NCBI GenBank assembly: GCA_015689645.1
Contig: WVSM01000004.1
Location: 186,001 to 250,000, forward strand
DNA: 64,000 nucleotides
Direction: 5' to 3'
From: Rhodobacterales bacterium HKCCE4037
GTDB taxonomy: Bacteria > Pseudomonadota > Alphaproteobacteria > Rhodobacterales > Rhodobacteraceae
The notes under the pieces were generated by a model that had not been told where the DNA came from, made no database searches, and was given only the letters and a program-made list of their open reading frames with translations. Position numbers and translations under genes: made by a program. Positions 27,072 to 35,752 of this stretch are shown in pieces (position 1 is the first letter of the stretch; every line of letters starts with the position of its first letter).

Positions 27072-27950
27072 TCAATAGACCGGCCACGTCTTCACCTCGG
27101 ACTTGAGGTGTCGCACGAACGACTGGACCTTCGCGGTGCGGTGCAGGTCCATGTGCGTGACCAGCCAGATCTTCGCCGTCCAATCCTCGAGCGGCGGCAG
27201 CATCTCGATCAAATCGTCGGTCCGGTCGAGGTCCCAGGACGCCACGAACCCGATCCCGATCCCCGCCAGCACCGCCTCCTTCGCGGCCACCATCGACGAG
27301 GCCCGGAAATAGATCGCGCTTCCGGGCACGGTTTCGTGCAGCCACCGGAAGAAGGGCGCGCGCGGCGTCTCTTCCGTCGTGCCCACGAAGCGGTGCGCCG
27401 CCACGTTGTCACCCTCCAGCATCCCGAACCGGTTCACGTAGCTCTTGCTCGCGACCAGCTTGAGGGTCTGGGTGAAGAACGGCTGCACGATGTTGTCGGG
27501 CTGGTCCGGCAGCTTCCCGGCGCGGATCGCGACATGCGCCTCGCCATATTCCAGCCGGAACAGGCGCGCGTCCGAGATCAGGCGCACCCGCAGGTCGCCG
27601 TGCTTTTCCTGGAACCGGGCGATGGTCGGCACCAGCAGCGCCGACAGGTCGCCCACCGACGTGACGATCAACTCGCCCGTCACCTCGTCGCCCCGGCCCT
27701 TGATGCGACCGGCCAGCTGGGTGAACTGGTCGTCGGCCTGCCCCGCCACGGCCAGCAGGTCCTGCCCGGCTTCCGTCGCGGTGTAGCCGCGCGCATGGCG
27801 CTGGAACAGCTTGGCGCCAAGGCGGCTTTCGAGCGAGTCGATATGGCGGATCACCGTCGCATGGTGAACGCCCAACGCCTCCGCCGCGCCGGACACGGTG
27901 CCAAGCCGTGCCACCTGGAACGCGGTGCGAACTTCGTCCCAATTGTCCAT
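27072..27950 (-). CDS. LysR family transcriptional regulator
   Basis: 292 residues. The N-terminal winged HTH is WDEVRTAFQVARLGTVSGAA with EALGVHHATVIRHIDSLE, and the substrate-binding half is LysR-like with GDLSALLVPTIARF near residue 100. The start at 27950 gives the normal length; a longer frame begins at 27971. Divergent from azoR across a 199-base region with a GAATGCA palindrome, so it probably controls azoR-doxX and itself. Confidence 0.9.
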   Translation of the reverse strand: MDNWDEVRTAFQVARLGTVSGAAEALGVHHATVIRHIDSLESRLGAKLFQRHARGYTATEAGQDLLAVAGQADDQFTQLAGRIKGRGDEVTGELIVTSVGDLSALLVPTIARFQEKHGDLRVRLISDARLFRLEYGEAHVAIRAGKLPDQPDNIVQPFFTQTLKLVASKSYVNRFGMLEGDNVAAHRFVGTTEETPRAPFFRWLHETVPGSAIYFRASSMVAAKEAVLAGIGIGFVASWDLDRTDDLIEMLPPLEDWTAKIWLVTHMDLHRTAKVQSFVRHLKSEVKTWPVY

Positions 27951-28055
27951 GGTTTCTGTGCGTCCTCTCACAGGAAAGAGCTTGGATCAGACCATGCGCG
28001 CACAAATGGCCGAGTGCAACGGCCTCGGAACAGGGCGCCGGGCGCTCCTTTGCAG

Positions 28056-28078
28056 GAATGCACAGAATTACTGCATTC
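28056..28078. promoter_or_regulatory. Inverted repeat in the LysR-azoR divergent region
   Basis: GAATGCA (28056-28062) and TGCATTC (28072-28078) are perfect inverted halves nine bases apart, 72 bases before azoR and 106 bases from the LysR start. Size and position suit a LysR-type recognition site. Confidence 0.5.
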
Positions 28079-28149
28079 TCGCTGAATTGATTGGATTGAT
28101 GCACAGGCGCACCTTGTCCGCATCAATTCATCCATCAAGGACCCGACCC

Positions 28150-28731
28150 ATGACAGACACTCTCCTGCGCATCGACGCATCCGCCCGCCGCGAAGGCTCC
28201 GTCTCGCGCGACCTGACCGACAAGGTGATCGCGCGCCTTGCGCCCAAGCACATCATCACACGCGACCTCGGCCCCGGCCTGCCGCTCATCGACGAGGGCT
28301 GGATCGGCGCGAACTTCACCAAGGCCGAGCAGCGCAGCCCCGAACAGGCCGAAACGCTGGCCCTTTCCGATACCCTGATCGCCGAACTCCAGGCCGCCGA
28401 CACGCTCGTGATCGGCCTTCCGATCTACAATTTCGGCGTGCCCGCAACGCTCAAGGCCTGGGTCGACCAGGTGGCCCGCGCCGGCGTGACCTTCCGCTAT
28501 ACCGAGGCCGGGCCGGAAGGGCTTCTGAAAGGCAAGCGCGCCATCGTCGTCGTGGCCTCCGGCGGCACCGAGGTCGGCTCCGCCATCGACTTCGCCACCG
28601 GCTATATCCGCCACGTGCTCGGCTTCATCGGCATCACCGACGTGGATTTCGTCACCGCCGACCGCATGATGCTCGATGCGGAGGCGACGCTGGCCATCGC
28701 CAACCGGCAGGTCGAGGCGCTGGCCGCATGA
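28150..28731 (+). CDS. azoR: FMN-dependent NADH-azoreductase
   Basis: 193 residues of flavodoxin-like fold. The opening LLRIDASARREGSVSR is the FMN phosphate-binding segment, GLPIYNFGVPATLKAWVDQV the flavin/dimer signature, and VVVASGG the second FMN loop. Reduces azo compounds and quinones by two-electron transfer from NADH, often for protection against thiol and quinone stress. AAGGA lies seven bases before the ATG. Coupled by ATGA to a DoxX-family gene. Confidence 0.93.
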   Translation: MTDTLLRIDASARREGSVSRDLTDKVIARLAPKHIITRDLGPGLPLIDEGWIGANFTKAEQRSPEQAETLALSDTLIAELQAADTLVIGLPIYNFGVPATLKAWVDQVARAGVTFRYTEAGPEGLLKGKRAIVVVASGGTEVGSAIDFATGYIRHVLGFIGITDVDFVTADRMMLDAEATLAIANRQVEALAA

Positions 28732-29084
28732 TCGCCCGCTACGCACCGCTTGTCGTCCGCATTCTGCTGACGCTCGCGTTCGTCGCCGCCGGCCTGGCAA
28801 AGCTGGCGGGTGCGGAGATGATGGTCGCCACCTTCGACCTGATCGGCTGGGGCCAGTGGTTCCGCTACCTCACCGGCCTCATCGAGGTCGGCGCGGCCCT
28901 CCTCCTGTGGGTGCCCGGCAAACAGGCCTACGGGGCGCTGCTTCTGGTCTGCACCATGGCCTGCGCGGTGCTGTTCCACCTCCTCGTACTCGGCCCGTCC
29001 TTCGTGCCCGCCGCCATCCTCGGCCTGCTTGCGGCCTACCTTCTCCACGTCCATCGCGGACAACTACCGGGACAATCCGCCTGA
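28728..29084 (+). CDS. DoxX family membrane protein
   Basis: 118 residues, four helices. The typical DoxX start is VRILLTLAFVAAGLAKLAG, with a conserved TGLIEVGAALLLW segment. Small DoxX proteins associate with redox enzymes and quinone pools in oxidative-stress loci. Translationally coupled to azoR (ATGA), so the two form one LysR-controlled unit. Confidence 0.88.
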   Translation: MIARYAPLVVRILLTLAFVAAGLAKLAGAEMMVATFDLIGWGQWFRYLTGLIEVGAALLLWVPGKQAYGALLLVCTMACAVLFHLLVLGPSFVPAAILGLLAAYLLHVHRGQLPGQSA

Positions 29085-29093
29085 TCCCGGTGC

Positions 29094-29123
29094 CACGGCT
29101 CCCGCCCACTGGCGGGGGCCGTG
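29094..29123 (+). terminator. Hairpin terminator after the azoR-doxX unit
   Basis: CACGGCTCCCGCC pairs with GGCGGGGGCCGTG (one G-T pair) across CACT, a 13-base stem starting ten bases after the doxX stop. The trailing ATTTGTG is only a weak T-run. Confidence 0.55.
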
Positions 29124-29147
29124 ATTTGTGCTACCCTGCGGGTCATC

Positions 29148-29669
29148 ATGCGCTGCATCGCAACCGCACTTTCCCTGCTGCTCGCAGCCCCCGCCGCTGC
29201 CGCCCAGACCTGCACGCTCGATTTCACCGTCGAGGTCACGCAGGGCGTCGGCCTGATCTACCCCGGCACGCGGCTTCCCGGCCACGCGACCTTCACCACC
29301 GACGGGCGCACCATCCGGCAGGAAGGCGGCTCGACCGGCCACATGGCCATGGGCGCGATGCAGATCGGTGACGGGATTTCCGGAAACGTCTGGACGCTCA
29401 TCACCACCTCGCGCGGCAATGCCGCCGACCTCATCGGGGTCTACGCCCGCGACGTCGAGGGGCTGACCTTCGCCGGGGTCCGCTACGAAGGACCGATGGC
29501 ACTGACGCTCTTCGGCGACGCCGGGACAAGGGCCGAAACCGGCCCGCCCACGACCCAGGCCGAATGGGACGAGATGGACCTGCGCCGCGCCTTTTCCCTC
29601 CACGCCCACGGGTCCGACATGCTGGCGGGCGACGTGGTGAACCTGACCGCGACCTGCGAAGCGAGTTGA
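29148..29669 (+). CDS. Secreted hypothetical protein
   Basis: 173 residues, signal peptide MRCIATALSLLLAAPAAAA then QTCTLDFTVEVTQGVGLIYP. A second Cys near the C-terminus (LTATCEAS) could pair with the first. The mature part is beta-rich. No domain recognised. The start at 29148 gives the best signal peptide; the frame extends to 29121. Confidence 0.65.
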   Translation: MRCIATALSLLLAAPAAAAQTCTLDFTVEVTQGVGLIYPGTRLPGHATFTTDGRTIRQEGGSTGHMAMGAMQIGDGISGNVWTLITTSRGNAADLIGVYARDVEGLTFAGVRYEGPMALTLFGDAGTRAETGPPTTQAEWDEMDLRRAFSLHAHGSDMLAGDVVNLTATCEAS

Positions 29670-29701
29670 CACGCGCGGCTCCCTGCGCAGGCTGAGACCC
29701 G

Positions 29702-30211
29702 ATGGAACTGACCGAGCAATCCGACACCCGCCTCGTCCTGACCCAGAAACGGGCCGAGATGCGCTGGATCGCTCTGCTCGGGACAGTCTTCTTTCTCGGG
29801 ATGGGCGCATATTTCTACTGGACCGGCGACCGCGATGCCCGCATCTACGCCTACCTCTTCGGCGGCGCGGGGGCGCTCTTTGCCGCGCTGATCTTCATGA
29901 AACCGGTGGCCGCGCAGGTGCTTTTTGACACCGCAACGGGCGATATGGTCCTGCGCGTGCCCCGTGGCACCACGCGCAAGGTGACCGTCGTGCCGCTCGA
30001 CCAGATCGCAGCGGTCAAGCTTCTTGATGTCGGCACCGCCTCCACCGGCCATTACCAGCAGGTCGAATTCACCATGACCGAGGCCTCCGGCATTGCGCCC
30101 ATCCGCCTGCCTTCGAATTTCTCGGGCATGTCGCAGGCGATGATCCACGATACGATCACCGATTGGGCCCGGCGCCACGGCGCTTTTCCCAACGCAAATG
30201 TCCTGCAATGA
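29702..30211 (+). CDS. Hypothetical membrane protein, two helices and a cytosolic domain
   Basis: 169 residues. Helices at about 21-39 (WIALLGTVFFLGMGAYFYW) and 49-66 (YAYLFGGAGALFAALIFM), followed by about 100 residues of soluble beta-rich sequence that resembles a PH-like domain of small bacterial membrane proteins (VLFDTATGDMVLRVPRGTTRK). This resemblance is by eye. Separate from ffh by a terminator-like hairpin. Confidence 0.65.
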   Translation: MELTEQSDTRLVLTQKRAEMRWIALLGTVFFLGMGAYFYWTGDRDARIYAYLFGGAGALFAALIFMKPVAAQVLFDTATGDMVLRVPRGTTRKVTVVPLDQIAAVKLLDVGTASTGHYQQVEFTMTEASGIAPIRLPSNFSGMSQAMIHDTITDWARRHGAFPNANVLQ

Positions 30212-30298
30212 TTGACTCCCCGCCCGTTCGCGCCTATCAGCCGCCCCGATAGCCGGAAAGCCCTAGCTTCCCGGTCCTGCGCCGCAGGTCAGGATCGC

Positions 30299-30330
30299 CC
30301 CCCGTCAGCGAGTTTCGCCCACGGGGGCTT
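30299..30330 (+). terminator. Possible terminator before ffh
   Basis: CCCCCGT (30299-30305) pairs with ACGGGGG (30321-30327), 15-base loop, followed by CTTTA. Lies 87 bases past the preceding stop codon. Confidence 0.45.
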
Positions 30331-30398
30331 TACTGCATTTCGGCAAGGCGTCCCCATATAGGGGCGAGGCAAGTGAAACGCGAAAGGGCCAAGTGCCG

Positions 30399-31886
30399 AT
30401 GTTCGAGAATCTGTCAGAGCGCCTCTCAGGCGTCTTCGATCGCCTCACCAAGCAGGGGGCGCTGTCCGAGGATGACGTCCGCACCGCCATGCGCGAAGTG
30501 CGCGTCGCCTTGCTGGAGGCCGACGTCTCGCTCCCCGTGGCGCGCAACTTCATCAAGGCGGTCGAGAAGAAGGCGACCGGCGCCGCCGTCACCAAGTCGG
30601 TGACCCCCGGCCAGCAGGTCATCAAGATCGTCCATGACGAACTGATCGCGACGCTCACCGGCGACACCGACCCCGGCAAGCTGAAAATCGACAACCCGCC
30701 CGCGCCGATCCTGATGGTCGGCCTGCAGGGCTCGGGCAAGACGACGACCACCGCGAAACTGGCGAAACGCCTGAAGGATCGCGAGGGCAAGAAGGTCCTC
30801 ATGGCGTCGCTCGACACCAACCGCCCGGCCGCGATGGAACAACTCGCCATTCTCGGCACCCAGATCGGCGTCGACACGCTTCCCATTGTGCCGGGCGAAG
30901 ACCCCGTCCAGATCGCCAAGCGCGCCAAGACGCAGGCCGGTCTCGGCGGCTACGACGTCTACATGCTCGACACAGCGGGCCGTCTGCACATCGACCAGGA
31001 ACTGATCGCCCAGGCCGCTGCCGTGCGCGACGTCGCCAACCCGCGCGAGACGCTTCTGGTGGTCGACGGCCTCACCGGCCAGGACGCGGTCAACGTCGCC
31101 ACCGAATTCGACGACAAGATCGGCGTCTCGGGCGTCGTCCTCACCCGGATGGACGGCGACGGACGCGGCGGTGCCGCGCTGTCGATGCGCCAGATCACCG
31201 GCAAGCCCATCCGCTTCGTCGGCCTCGGCGAGAAGATGGACGCCATCGAAACCTTCGAGCCGGAACGCATCGCAGGCCGCATCCTCGGCATGGGCGACAT
31301 CGTGGCCCTCGTCGAGAAGGCGCAGGAAACGCTGGAGGCCGAACAGGCCGAGCGCATGATGAAGCGCTTCCAGAAGGGCATGTTCAACATGAACGACCTT
31401 CGGAGCCAGCTTGAACAGATGCAGAAGATGGGCGGCATGCAGGGCATGATGGGCATGATGCCCGGCATGGCCAAGATGTCGAAGCAGATCGAAGAGGCCG
31501 GCTTCGACGACACCATGGTCAAGCGCCAGATCGCCCTCATCAACTCGATGACCAAGCGCGAACGCGCCAACCCGCAACTGCTGCAGGCGTCGCGCAAGAA
31601 GCGCATCGCCGCCGGTGCCGGGCAGGACGTGTCCGACCTCAACAAGCTTCTGAAGATGCAGCGCCAGATGGCGGACGCGATGAAGAAGCTTGGTAAGATG
31701 GGCAAGAAGGGCATGCTGCGCGGCGGCCTCGGTGCGCTCATGGGCAAGGGTGGCGGAATGCCCCCCGGCATGCCCGCGGGCATGGACCCGTCGTCGATGG
31801 ACCCCGCAGCGCTCGAACGCGCGATGAAGGGCATGGGCGGCGGCATGCCCGGCCTCCCCGGCCTCGGCGGCGACAAGAAGAAGTGA
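30399..31886 (+). CDS. ffh: Signal recognition particle protein Ffh
   Basis: 495 residues. The N domain is followed by the G domain with P-loop GLQGSGKTTTTAKLA, DTAGR and TRMDGDGRGG, then a methionine-rich M domain (QKMGGMQGMMGMMPG) that holds the signal peptide and SRP RNA, and a Met/Gly-rich tail of about 60 residues that is longer than in E. coli. GTPase targeting nascent membrane proteins to FtsY. The start at 30399 has AAAGGG upstream; a GTG two codons earlier is possible. Overlaps the first GNAT gene by GTGA. Confidence 0.97.
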   Translation: MFENLSERLSGVFDRLTKQGALSEDDVRTAMREVRVALLEADVSLPVARNFIKAVEKKATGAAVTKSVTPGQQVIKIVHDELIATLTGDTDPGKLKIDNPPAPILMVGLQGSGKTTTTAKLAKRLKDREGKKVLMASLDTNRPAAMEQLAILGTQIGVDTLPIVPGEDPVQIAKRAKTQAGLGGYDVYMLDTAGRLHIDQELIAQAAAVRDVANPRETLLVVDGLTGQDAVNVATEFDDKIGVSGVVLTRMDGDGRGGAALSMRQITGKPIRFVGLGEKMDAIETFEPERIAGRILGMGDIVALVEKAQETLEAEQAERMMKRFQKGMFNMNDLRSQLEQMQKMGGMQGMMGMMPGMAKMSKQIEEAGFDDTMVKRQIALINSMTKRERANPQLLQASRKKRIAAGAGQDVSDLNKLLKMQRQMADAMKKLGKMGKKGMLRGGLGALMGKGGGMPPGMPAGMDPSSMDPAALERAMKGMGGGMPGLPGLGGDKKK

Positions 31887-32446
31887 CGACGCGCCGCTGC
31901 ACCCAGGCGCCCACCGGTGCCGCAGCATCCGCTGCCGCCTCCCACCGGGATTCCATCCCGGTGCTGGAAACCGCACGCCTGCGCCTGCGCGCGCCCACGC
32001 TCCACGACCTCCCCGCCTGGACCCGCATCTTCGCGGACTGGCCGAGTGAACCGATGGATGCAGAAGCCGCCTGGACTGAGTTCAGCTATTACACCGCCGG
32101 CTGGCTGCTCCACGGCCACGGCCTCTGGGCCGTCGAAACGCGGAACGGCACGCTGGTCGGCTTCACCCATGTCGGGCTGGAATGGGACGACGAAGAGCCC
32201 GAGCTTGGCTGGATGCTCCTGCCCGAGCATCACGGGCAGGGTTACGCCACAGAAGCGGCCGCAGCCGCACGGGATTTCGCCCTTGGCCTGCTGCCCTCCT
32301 GCGTCAGCTACATCGACCCCGAAAACCGCCCCTCCTCCGCCGTGGCGCAGCGCCTCGGCGCGCAGCGCGATGCGGCGGCAGAGGCGCATATCTTCGCCGC
32401 CGAGGGCGCAGCCATCGAGGTCTGGCGCCACGGGGGTGCCGCATGA
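31883..32446 (+). CDS. GNAT acetyltransferase 1 of 4 (RimJ/RimL-like)
   Basis: 187 residues, GTG start overlapping the ffh stop. A low-complexity Ala/Ser N-terminus of about 25 residues precedes VLETARLRLRAPTLHD, the standard RimJ/RimL opening. The motif A loop is HHGQGYATEA. It is the most divergent of the four tandem copies. Because translation is coupled to ffh, modification of a ribosomal or nascent-chain factor is conceivable but unproven. Confidence 0.85.
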   Translation: MTTRRCTQAPTGAAASAAASHRDSIPVLETARLRLRAPTLHDLPAWTRIFADWPSEPMDAEAAWTEFSYYTAGWLLHGHGLWAVETRNGTLVGFTHVGLEWDDEEPELGWMLLPEHHGQGYATEAAAAARDFALGLLPSCVSYIDPENRPSSAVAQRLGAQRDAAAEAHIFAAEGAAIEVWRHGGAA

Positions 32447-32982
32447 TCCCGCATCTCGTCGATATCCCCCAGCTCGAGACCGAGCGCCTGATCCTGCGCG
32501 GCCCGCAGGCGAGCGACTTCGAGGTGCTCGCCCCCTTCGTCATGTCCGACCGCGCCAGCTTCATCGGCGGCGGTGCCGACAAGGACATCACCCATGCGTG
32601 GCGCGTGCTCGCGATCCTGTCGGGCCACTGGCACCTGCGCGGCTACGGCGTCTATGTCCTCCAGCCCAAGGGCAGCGACACGCCCATCGGCTCCATGGGC
32701 CCGTGGAACCCCGAAGGCTGGCCCGAGCCCGAACTCAGCTGGACGATCTGGGACGCCGAGGCCGAGGGCAAGGGATACGCCTTCGAGGCAATGACCGAGA
32801 TCCGCCGCTACGCCTACGAGGTCCTGGGCTGGGAAACCGCCGTCAGCTACATAGACGCCGCCAATGCGCGGTCCATCGCGCTTGCCACCCGCATGGGCTG
32901 CACCGTCGACGAAAGCGCCCACGGCCCGCATCCCGACGACGTGGTCTACCGCCACCCGCCCCTTGCGGAGGTGCTGGCATGA
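32443..32982 (+). CDS. GNAT acetyltransferase 2 of 4 (RimJ/RimL-like)
   Basis: 179 residues. LETERLILRGPQASDF opens the domain and EAEGKGYAFEA is the acetyl-CoA loop. It shares with copies 3 and 4 the WPEPELSWT-type strand, the NARSIALATRMGC helix and a YRHP-type C-terminus, so these arose by tandem duplication. Coupled by ATGA on both sides. Confidence 0.87.
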   Translation: MIPHLVDIPQLETERLILRGPQASDFEVLAPFVMSDRASFIGGGADKDITHAWRVLAILSGHWHLRGYGVYVLQPKGSDTPIGSMGPWNPEGWPEPELSWTIWDAEAEGKGYAFEAMTEIRRYAYEVLGWETAVSYIDAANARSIALATRMGCTVDESAHGPHPDDVVYRHPPLAEVLA

Positions 32983-33503
32983 CGACGATCCCGACGCTGA
33001 CCACCGAACGCCTGACCCTCCGCGCCCCCATGGCGGCGGATTTCGACGCCTTGCGCGCCTTCCACAGCTCGGATCGTTCGCATTTCGTCGGCGGGCCGTT
33101 CACCGAGGCGGAAAGCTTCGACTACCTCTGCAAGGTCATCGGCCACTGGACAATGCGCGGCTATGGCCGCTGGGTCGTGACCCTGACCGGCGCCGAAGAT
33201 CGCCCCCTTGGCCTCGTCGGTCCCTACTATCCTTCCGACTGGCCCGAGCCCGAGATCGCCTGGACCCTGTGGCAGGGCGCCGAGGGCAAAGGTATCGCGA
33301 CAGAAGCCGCTCGCGCCGCGCGGAGCTTCGCCTACGAGACCCTCGGATGGACAACGGCGGTCAGCATGATCGCGCCGAAGAACGTCCGGTCGATCGCACT
33401 GGCCGAACGGCTTGGATGCACGCGCGAGGGCGCTTTCGATCACGAGCGCTTCGGCCGTCTGGACATGTGGCGCCATCCCGCCCGGGCAGAGGTGCCGGCA
33501 TGA
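32979..33503 (+). CDS. GNAT acetyltransferase 3 of 4 (RimJ/RimL-like)
   Basis: 174 residues. LTTERLTLRAPMAADF opening, acetyl-CoA loop GAEGKGIATEAARAAR, WPEPEIAWTLW strand and NVRSIALAERLGC helix. Ends MWRHPARAEVPA, close to copies 2 and 4. ATGA overlap with both neighbours. Confidence 0.87.
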   Translation: MTTIPTLTTERLTLRAPMAADFDALRAFHSSDRSHFVGGPFTEAESFDYLCKVIGHWTMRGYGRWVVTLTGAEDRPLGLVGPYYPSDWPEPEIAWTLWQGAEGKGIATEAARAARSFAYETLGWTTAVSMIAPKNVRSIALAERLGCTREGAFDHERFGRLDMWRHPARAEVPA

Positions 33504-34012
33504 TGATCCCCGTGCTCCACACCGAACGGCTGACCCTGCGCGGCCCCGAGGCGCGCGATTGGCCCGCCTTCCGCGACTATTTCCTGTCGCCGCGCTCGCA
33601 TTTCACCGGCGGCCCCTACGAGACCCCGAAACAGGCGTGGACCCTCTTCGCCGCCGAGATCGGGCATTGGTACATCCACGGCTTCGGCATGTGGTCCGTC
33701 GATCTGGACGGCACCGCCATCGGCCTTGTCGGCTGCTGGTATCCCGACGGCTGGCCCGAGCGCGAAATCGGCTGGCTCCTCTGGGACGGCTACGAGGGTC
33801 AGGGCTACGCGCTGGAGGCAGCGCAAGCTGCCCGCGCCCAATGCTACGGCCCGTTCGGCTGGGACACCGCCGTCAGCTACATCCATCGCGACAATGCGCG
33901 GTCGATCGCGCTGGCCGAACGGCTCGGGTGCGTCCGCGATACCGCGGCGATCCACCCCAATCCGGATGCGCTGGTCTACCGCCACCCGGCCCCACAGGAG
34001 GTCGCCGCATGA
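33500..34012 (+). CDS. GNAT acetyltransferase 4 of 4 (RimJ/RimL-like)
   Basis: 170 residues. LHTERLTLRGPEARDW opening, loop YEGQGYALEAAQAAR, WPEREIGWLLW strand, NARSIALAERLGC helix, VYRHPAPQEVAA end. It is the closest pair with copy 2 at the C-terminus. Starts at ATGATG (33500/33503), overlapping the previous stop; its own stop overlaps a 31-codon frame that leads into chorismate mutase. Confidence 0.87.
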   Translation: MMIPVLHTERLTLRGPEARDWPAFRDYFLSPRSHFTGGPYETPKQAWTLFAAEIGHWYIHGFGMWSVDLDGTAIGLVGCWYPDGWPEREIGWLLWDGYEGQGYALEAAQAARAQCYGPFGWDTAVSYIHRDNARSIALAERLGCVRDTAAIHPNPDALVYRHPAPQEVAA

Positions 34013-34104
34013 TCCGCGCACCCCGACACGCTGTAGTTACGGAAAAACTACGGGATAACGACAGGTTCTTTACAGCGGCTCTGACCGCCCCGGAGGCCCA
34101 ATGA
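34009..34104 (+). other. 31-codon frame coupled on both sides, gene or leader
   Basis: The frame starts ATGA over the GNAT 4 stop and ends ATGA over the chorismate mutase start, so ribosomes could run through. It encodes 31 residues (MIRAPRHAVVTEKLRDNDRF onward) with no recognisable domain. It is more A/T-rich than the neighbouring genes and contains a small hairpin GTAGTT-acggaaa-AACTAC (34033-34051), so it may instead be a promoter/leader region of the chorismate mutase-rpsP unit. Confidence 0.3.
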
Positions 34105-34400
34105 CCCAGGACGTCACCACCCGTGCTGCCCAGATCCTGGCCGGCCACCGCGAAAGCATCGACCGCCTCGATGCGATCCTGATCTATACCCTGGGAGAGC
34201 GCTTCAAGCACACCCAGGCCGTCGGCCGTCTCAAGGCCGAACACGACCTTCCCCCGAGCGATCCTGCCCGCGAAACGCAGCAGATCGCCCGGCTCGAAGA
34301 CCTGGCGTTGCAGGCCGATCTGGACCCTGAATTCGCCAAGAAATTCCTCCGTTTCGTGATCGACGAGGTCATTCGTCACCACGAACAACATCAATCCTGA
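34101..34400 (+). CDS. Chorismate mutase, AroQ type
   Basis: 99 residues, all-helical AroQ fold. Chorismate to prephenate, first step towards Phe and Tyr. Active-site style residues are visible in the spacing R17-ESIDRLDAIL, KHTQAVGRLKAEH (K and R of helix 1-2) and ARETQQIARLEDLA. A single-domain enzyme with no prephenate dehydratase attached. It lies 39 bases before rpsP, an arrangement common in the Rhodobacteraceae. Confidence 0.9.
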   Translation: MTQDVTTRAAQILAGHRESIDRLDAILIYTLGERFKHTQAVGRLKAEHDLPPSDPARETQQIARLEDLALQADLDPEFAKKFLRFVIDEVIRHHEQHQS

Positions 34401-34439
34401 AGCCGAAGGCTTCGCACGCCATTCCAAGGAGATATCGAC

Positions 34440-34859
34440 ATGGCAATGAAAATCCGACTGGCCCGCGGCGGGTCCAAGAAACGCCCCTTCTACCGCATCG
34501 TGGCCGCCGACAGCCGCATGGCGCGCGACGGCCGCTTCATCGAGAAGCTCGGCACCTACAACCCGCTCCTGCCCAAGGACAGCGAAGAGCGCGTGAAGAT
34601 GGACATGGAGCGTGTGCAGCACTGGCTCGACAAGGGCGCCCAGCCCACCGACCGCGTGAGCCGCTTCCTCGAAGCCGCCGGCGTGCTCGAGAAGAAAGAG
34701 CGCGCCAACATGCAGAAAGCCCAGCCGGGCAAGAAAGCCCAGGAACGCGCCGAAGAGAAAGCCGCCAAAGCCGCCGCCGCAGCCGAAGCCGCCAACGCGC
34801 CTGCGGAAGAAGAAGCACCGGCTGAGGAAGAAGCCGCAGCAGAAGAAACTGCAGAGTAA
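34440..34859 (+). CDS. rpsP: 30S ribosomal protein S16
   Basis: 139 residues. The S16 core [19 protein letters not shown] occupies the first 80 residues with [16 protein letters not shown]-terminal tail of about 50 residues is almost only Ala, Glu and Lys, as in other alphaproteobacterial S16. AAGGAG is nine bases before the ATG. Followed by rimM after a hairpin. Confidence 0.96.
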   Translation: MAMKIRLARGGSKKRPFYRIVAADSRMARDGRFIEKLGTYNPLLPKDSEERVKMDMERVQHWLDKGAQPTDRVSRFLEAAGVLEKKERANMQKAQPGKKAQERAEEKAAKAAAAAEAANAPAEEEAPAEEEAAAEETAE

Positions 34860-34869
34860 TCAACAAATT

Positions 34870-34894
34870 GGGCGCCCGGTCCCGCCGGGTGCCC
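34870..34894 (+). other. Hairpin between rpsP and rimM
   Basis: GGGCGCCCGG pairs with CCGGGTGCCC (one G-T pair) over a five-base loop, eleven bases after rpsP. No T-run. It could stabilise the upstream rpsP message or lower expression of rimM, since S16 is needed in much greater amount. Confidence 0.5.
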
Positions 34895-34918
34895 GACCCC
34901 TTTCAGACGGGCATCGCC

Positions 34919-35467
34919 ATGGCCAAATCCGACCAGATCTGCGTCGGCGCCATTATGGGCGCCTTCGGCGTTCGCGGCGAAGCGCGCGTGAAAAGCTTCT
35001 GCGCCGAGCCGTCGGACATGGCCTCCTACGGCCCGCTTTCGACCGAGGATGGCCAGACCACCTACAAGATTTCCCTGACCCGTCCGGTCAAGGGCGGCTA
35101 CGCCGCGCGCCTCTCCGGCGTGCAGACCAAGGAACAGGCCGACGCGCTGAAGGGCACCCGCCTCTACGCCCCCCGCGCGGCGCTGCCCTCGCTTCCCGAC
35201 GATGAATTCTACCACGCCGACCTCATGGGCCTAACGGTCCTCGACACCGGTGGCGAGACCATCGGCAAGATCGCCGCCGTCCTCAACCACGGCGCGGGCG
35301 ACCTGCTGGAAGTGCGCGGCAAGGGCCTCGGCAACGGCGTCCTGATCCCCTTCACGGCCGAGATCGTGCCCACCATCGACCTCGCCGCCGGACGCGCCAT
35401 CATCGACCCGCCCCCCGGCCTTCTCGATGATGACAAGGGGGCGGCCCCCGCCTCGGACGACGGCTGA
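34919..35467 (+). CDS. rimM: 16S rRNA processing protein RimM
   Basis: 182 residues. The N-terminal RimM barrel is [20 protein letters not shown] and the C-terminal PRC-barrel is [23 protein letters not shown] with [17 protein letters not shown]. Binds S19 and assists 30S head maturation. The start at 34919 gives the conserved N-terminus. An acidic tail of about 20 residues ends the chain. Confidence 0.95.
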   Translation: MAKSDQICVGAIMGAFGVRGEARVKSFCAEPSDMASYGPLSTEDGQTTYKISLTRPVKGGYAARLSGVQTKEQADALKGTRLYAPRAALPSLPDDEFYHADLMGLTVLDTGGETIGKIAAVLNHGAGDLLEVRGKGLGNGVLIPFTAEIVPTIDLAAGRAIIDPPPGLLDDDKGAAPASDDG

Positions 35468-35591
35468 CGCCGCCTTTTCCTCGCCGGTCCTGGCGCCGCG
35501 CGCCCAAGGGCGCCCGGCGCGGGCGGCTTCACGCACGGAGCCCCGCACCGGACGCGGCACGTTTCGTCCACGGTCGGATTTGCATTTTCAT

Positions 35592-35740
35592 GGAACAAAG
35601 ATGGGACGGGCGCACGCCTCCGCCCCTCTTTGTTCCGGAAATATGCCAGGGGGAGTCCGCCAGGACGGGGGACAGCGTCCCCCTCCCTGAGCCCAAAGCG
35701 CGCCAGCGCGACGGCGAGGCGAAAAGAACGCGGCGCAAGC
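35592..35740. repeat. Dispersed G-rich repeat, copy B, with inverted GGAACAAAGA pair
   Basis: GGAACAAAGA (35592-35601) faces TCTTTGTTCC (35627-35636), a perfect ten-base inverted pair. The second starts the repeat: TTTGTTCCGGAAATATGCCA, GGGGGAG, hairpin GTCC-gcca-GGAC, GGGGGACAGCGTCCCCC, then a tail with GGCGAGGCGAAAAGAACGC that recurs in copy C. It fills the 285-base gap between rimM and the ABC-2 permease. Confidence 0.7.
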
Positions 35741-35752
35741 CGCTCCTTCAGA

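Noticed and set aside
30212-30398. Possible SRP RNA gene upstream of ffh
   Set aside because: The conserved GGTCAGG...GGAAGGAAGCAGC loop sequence is absent; only a partial GTCAGGATCG occurs.
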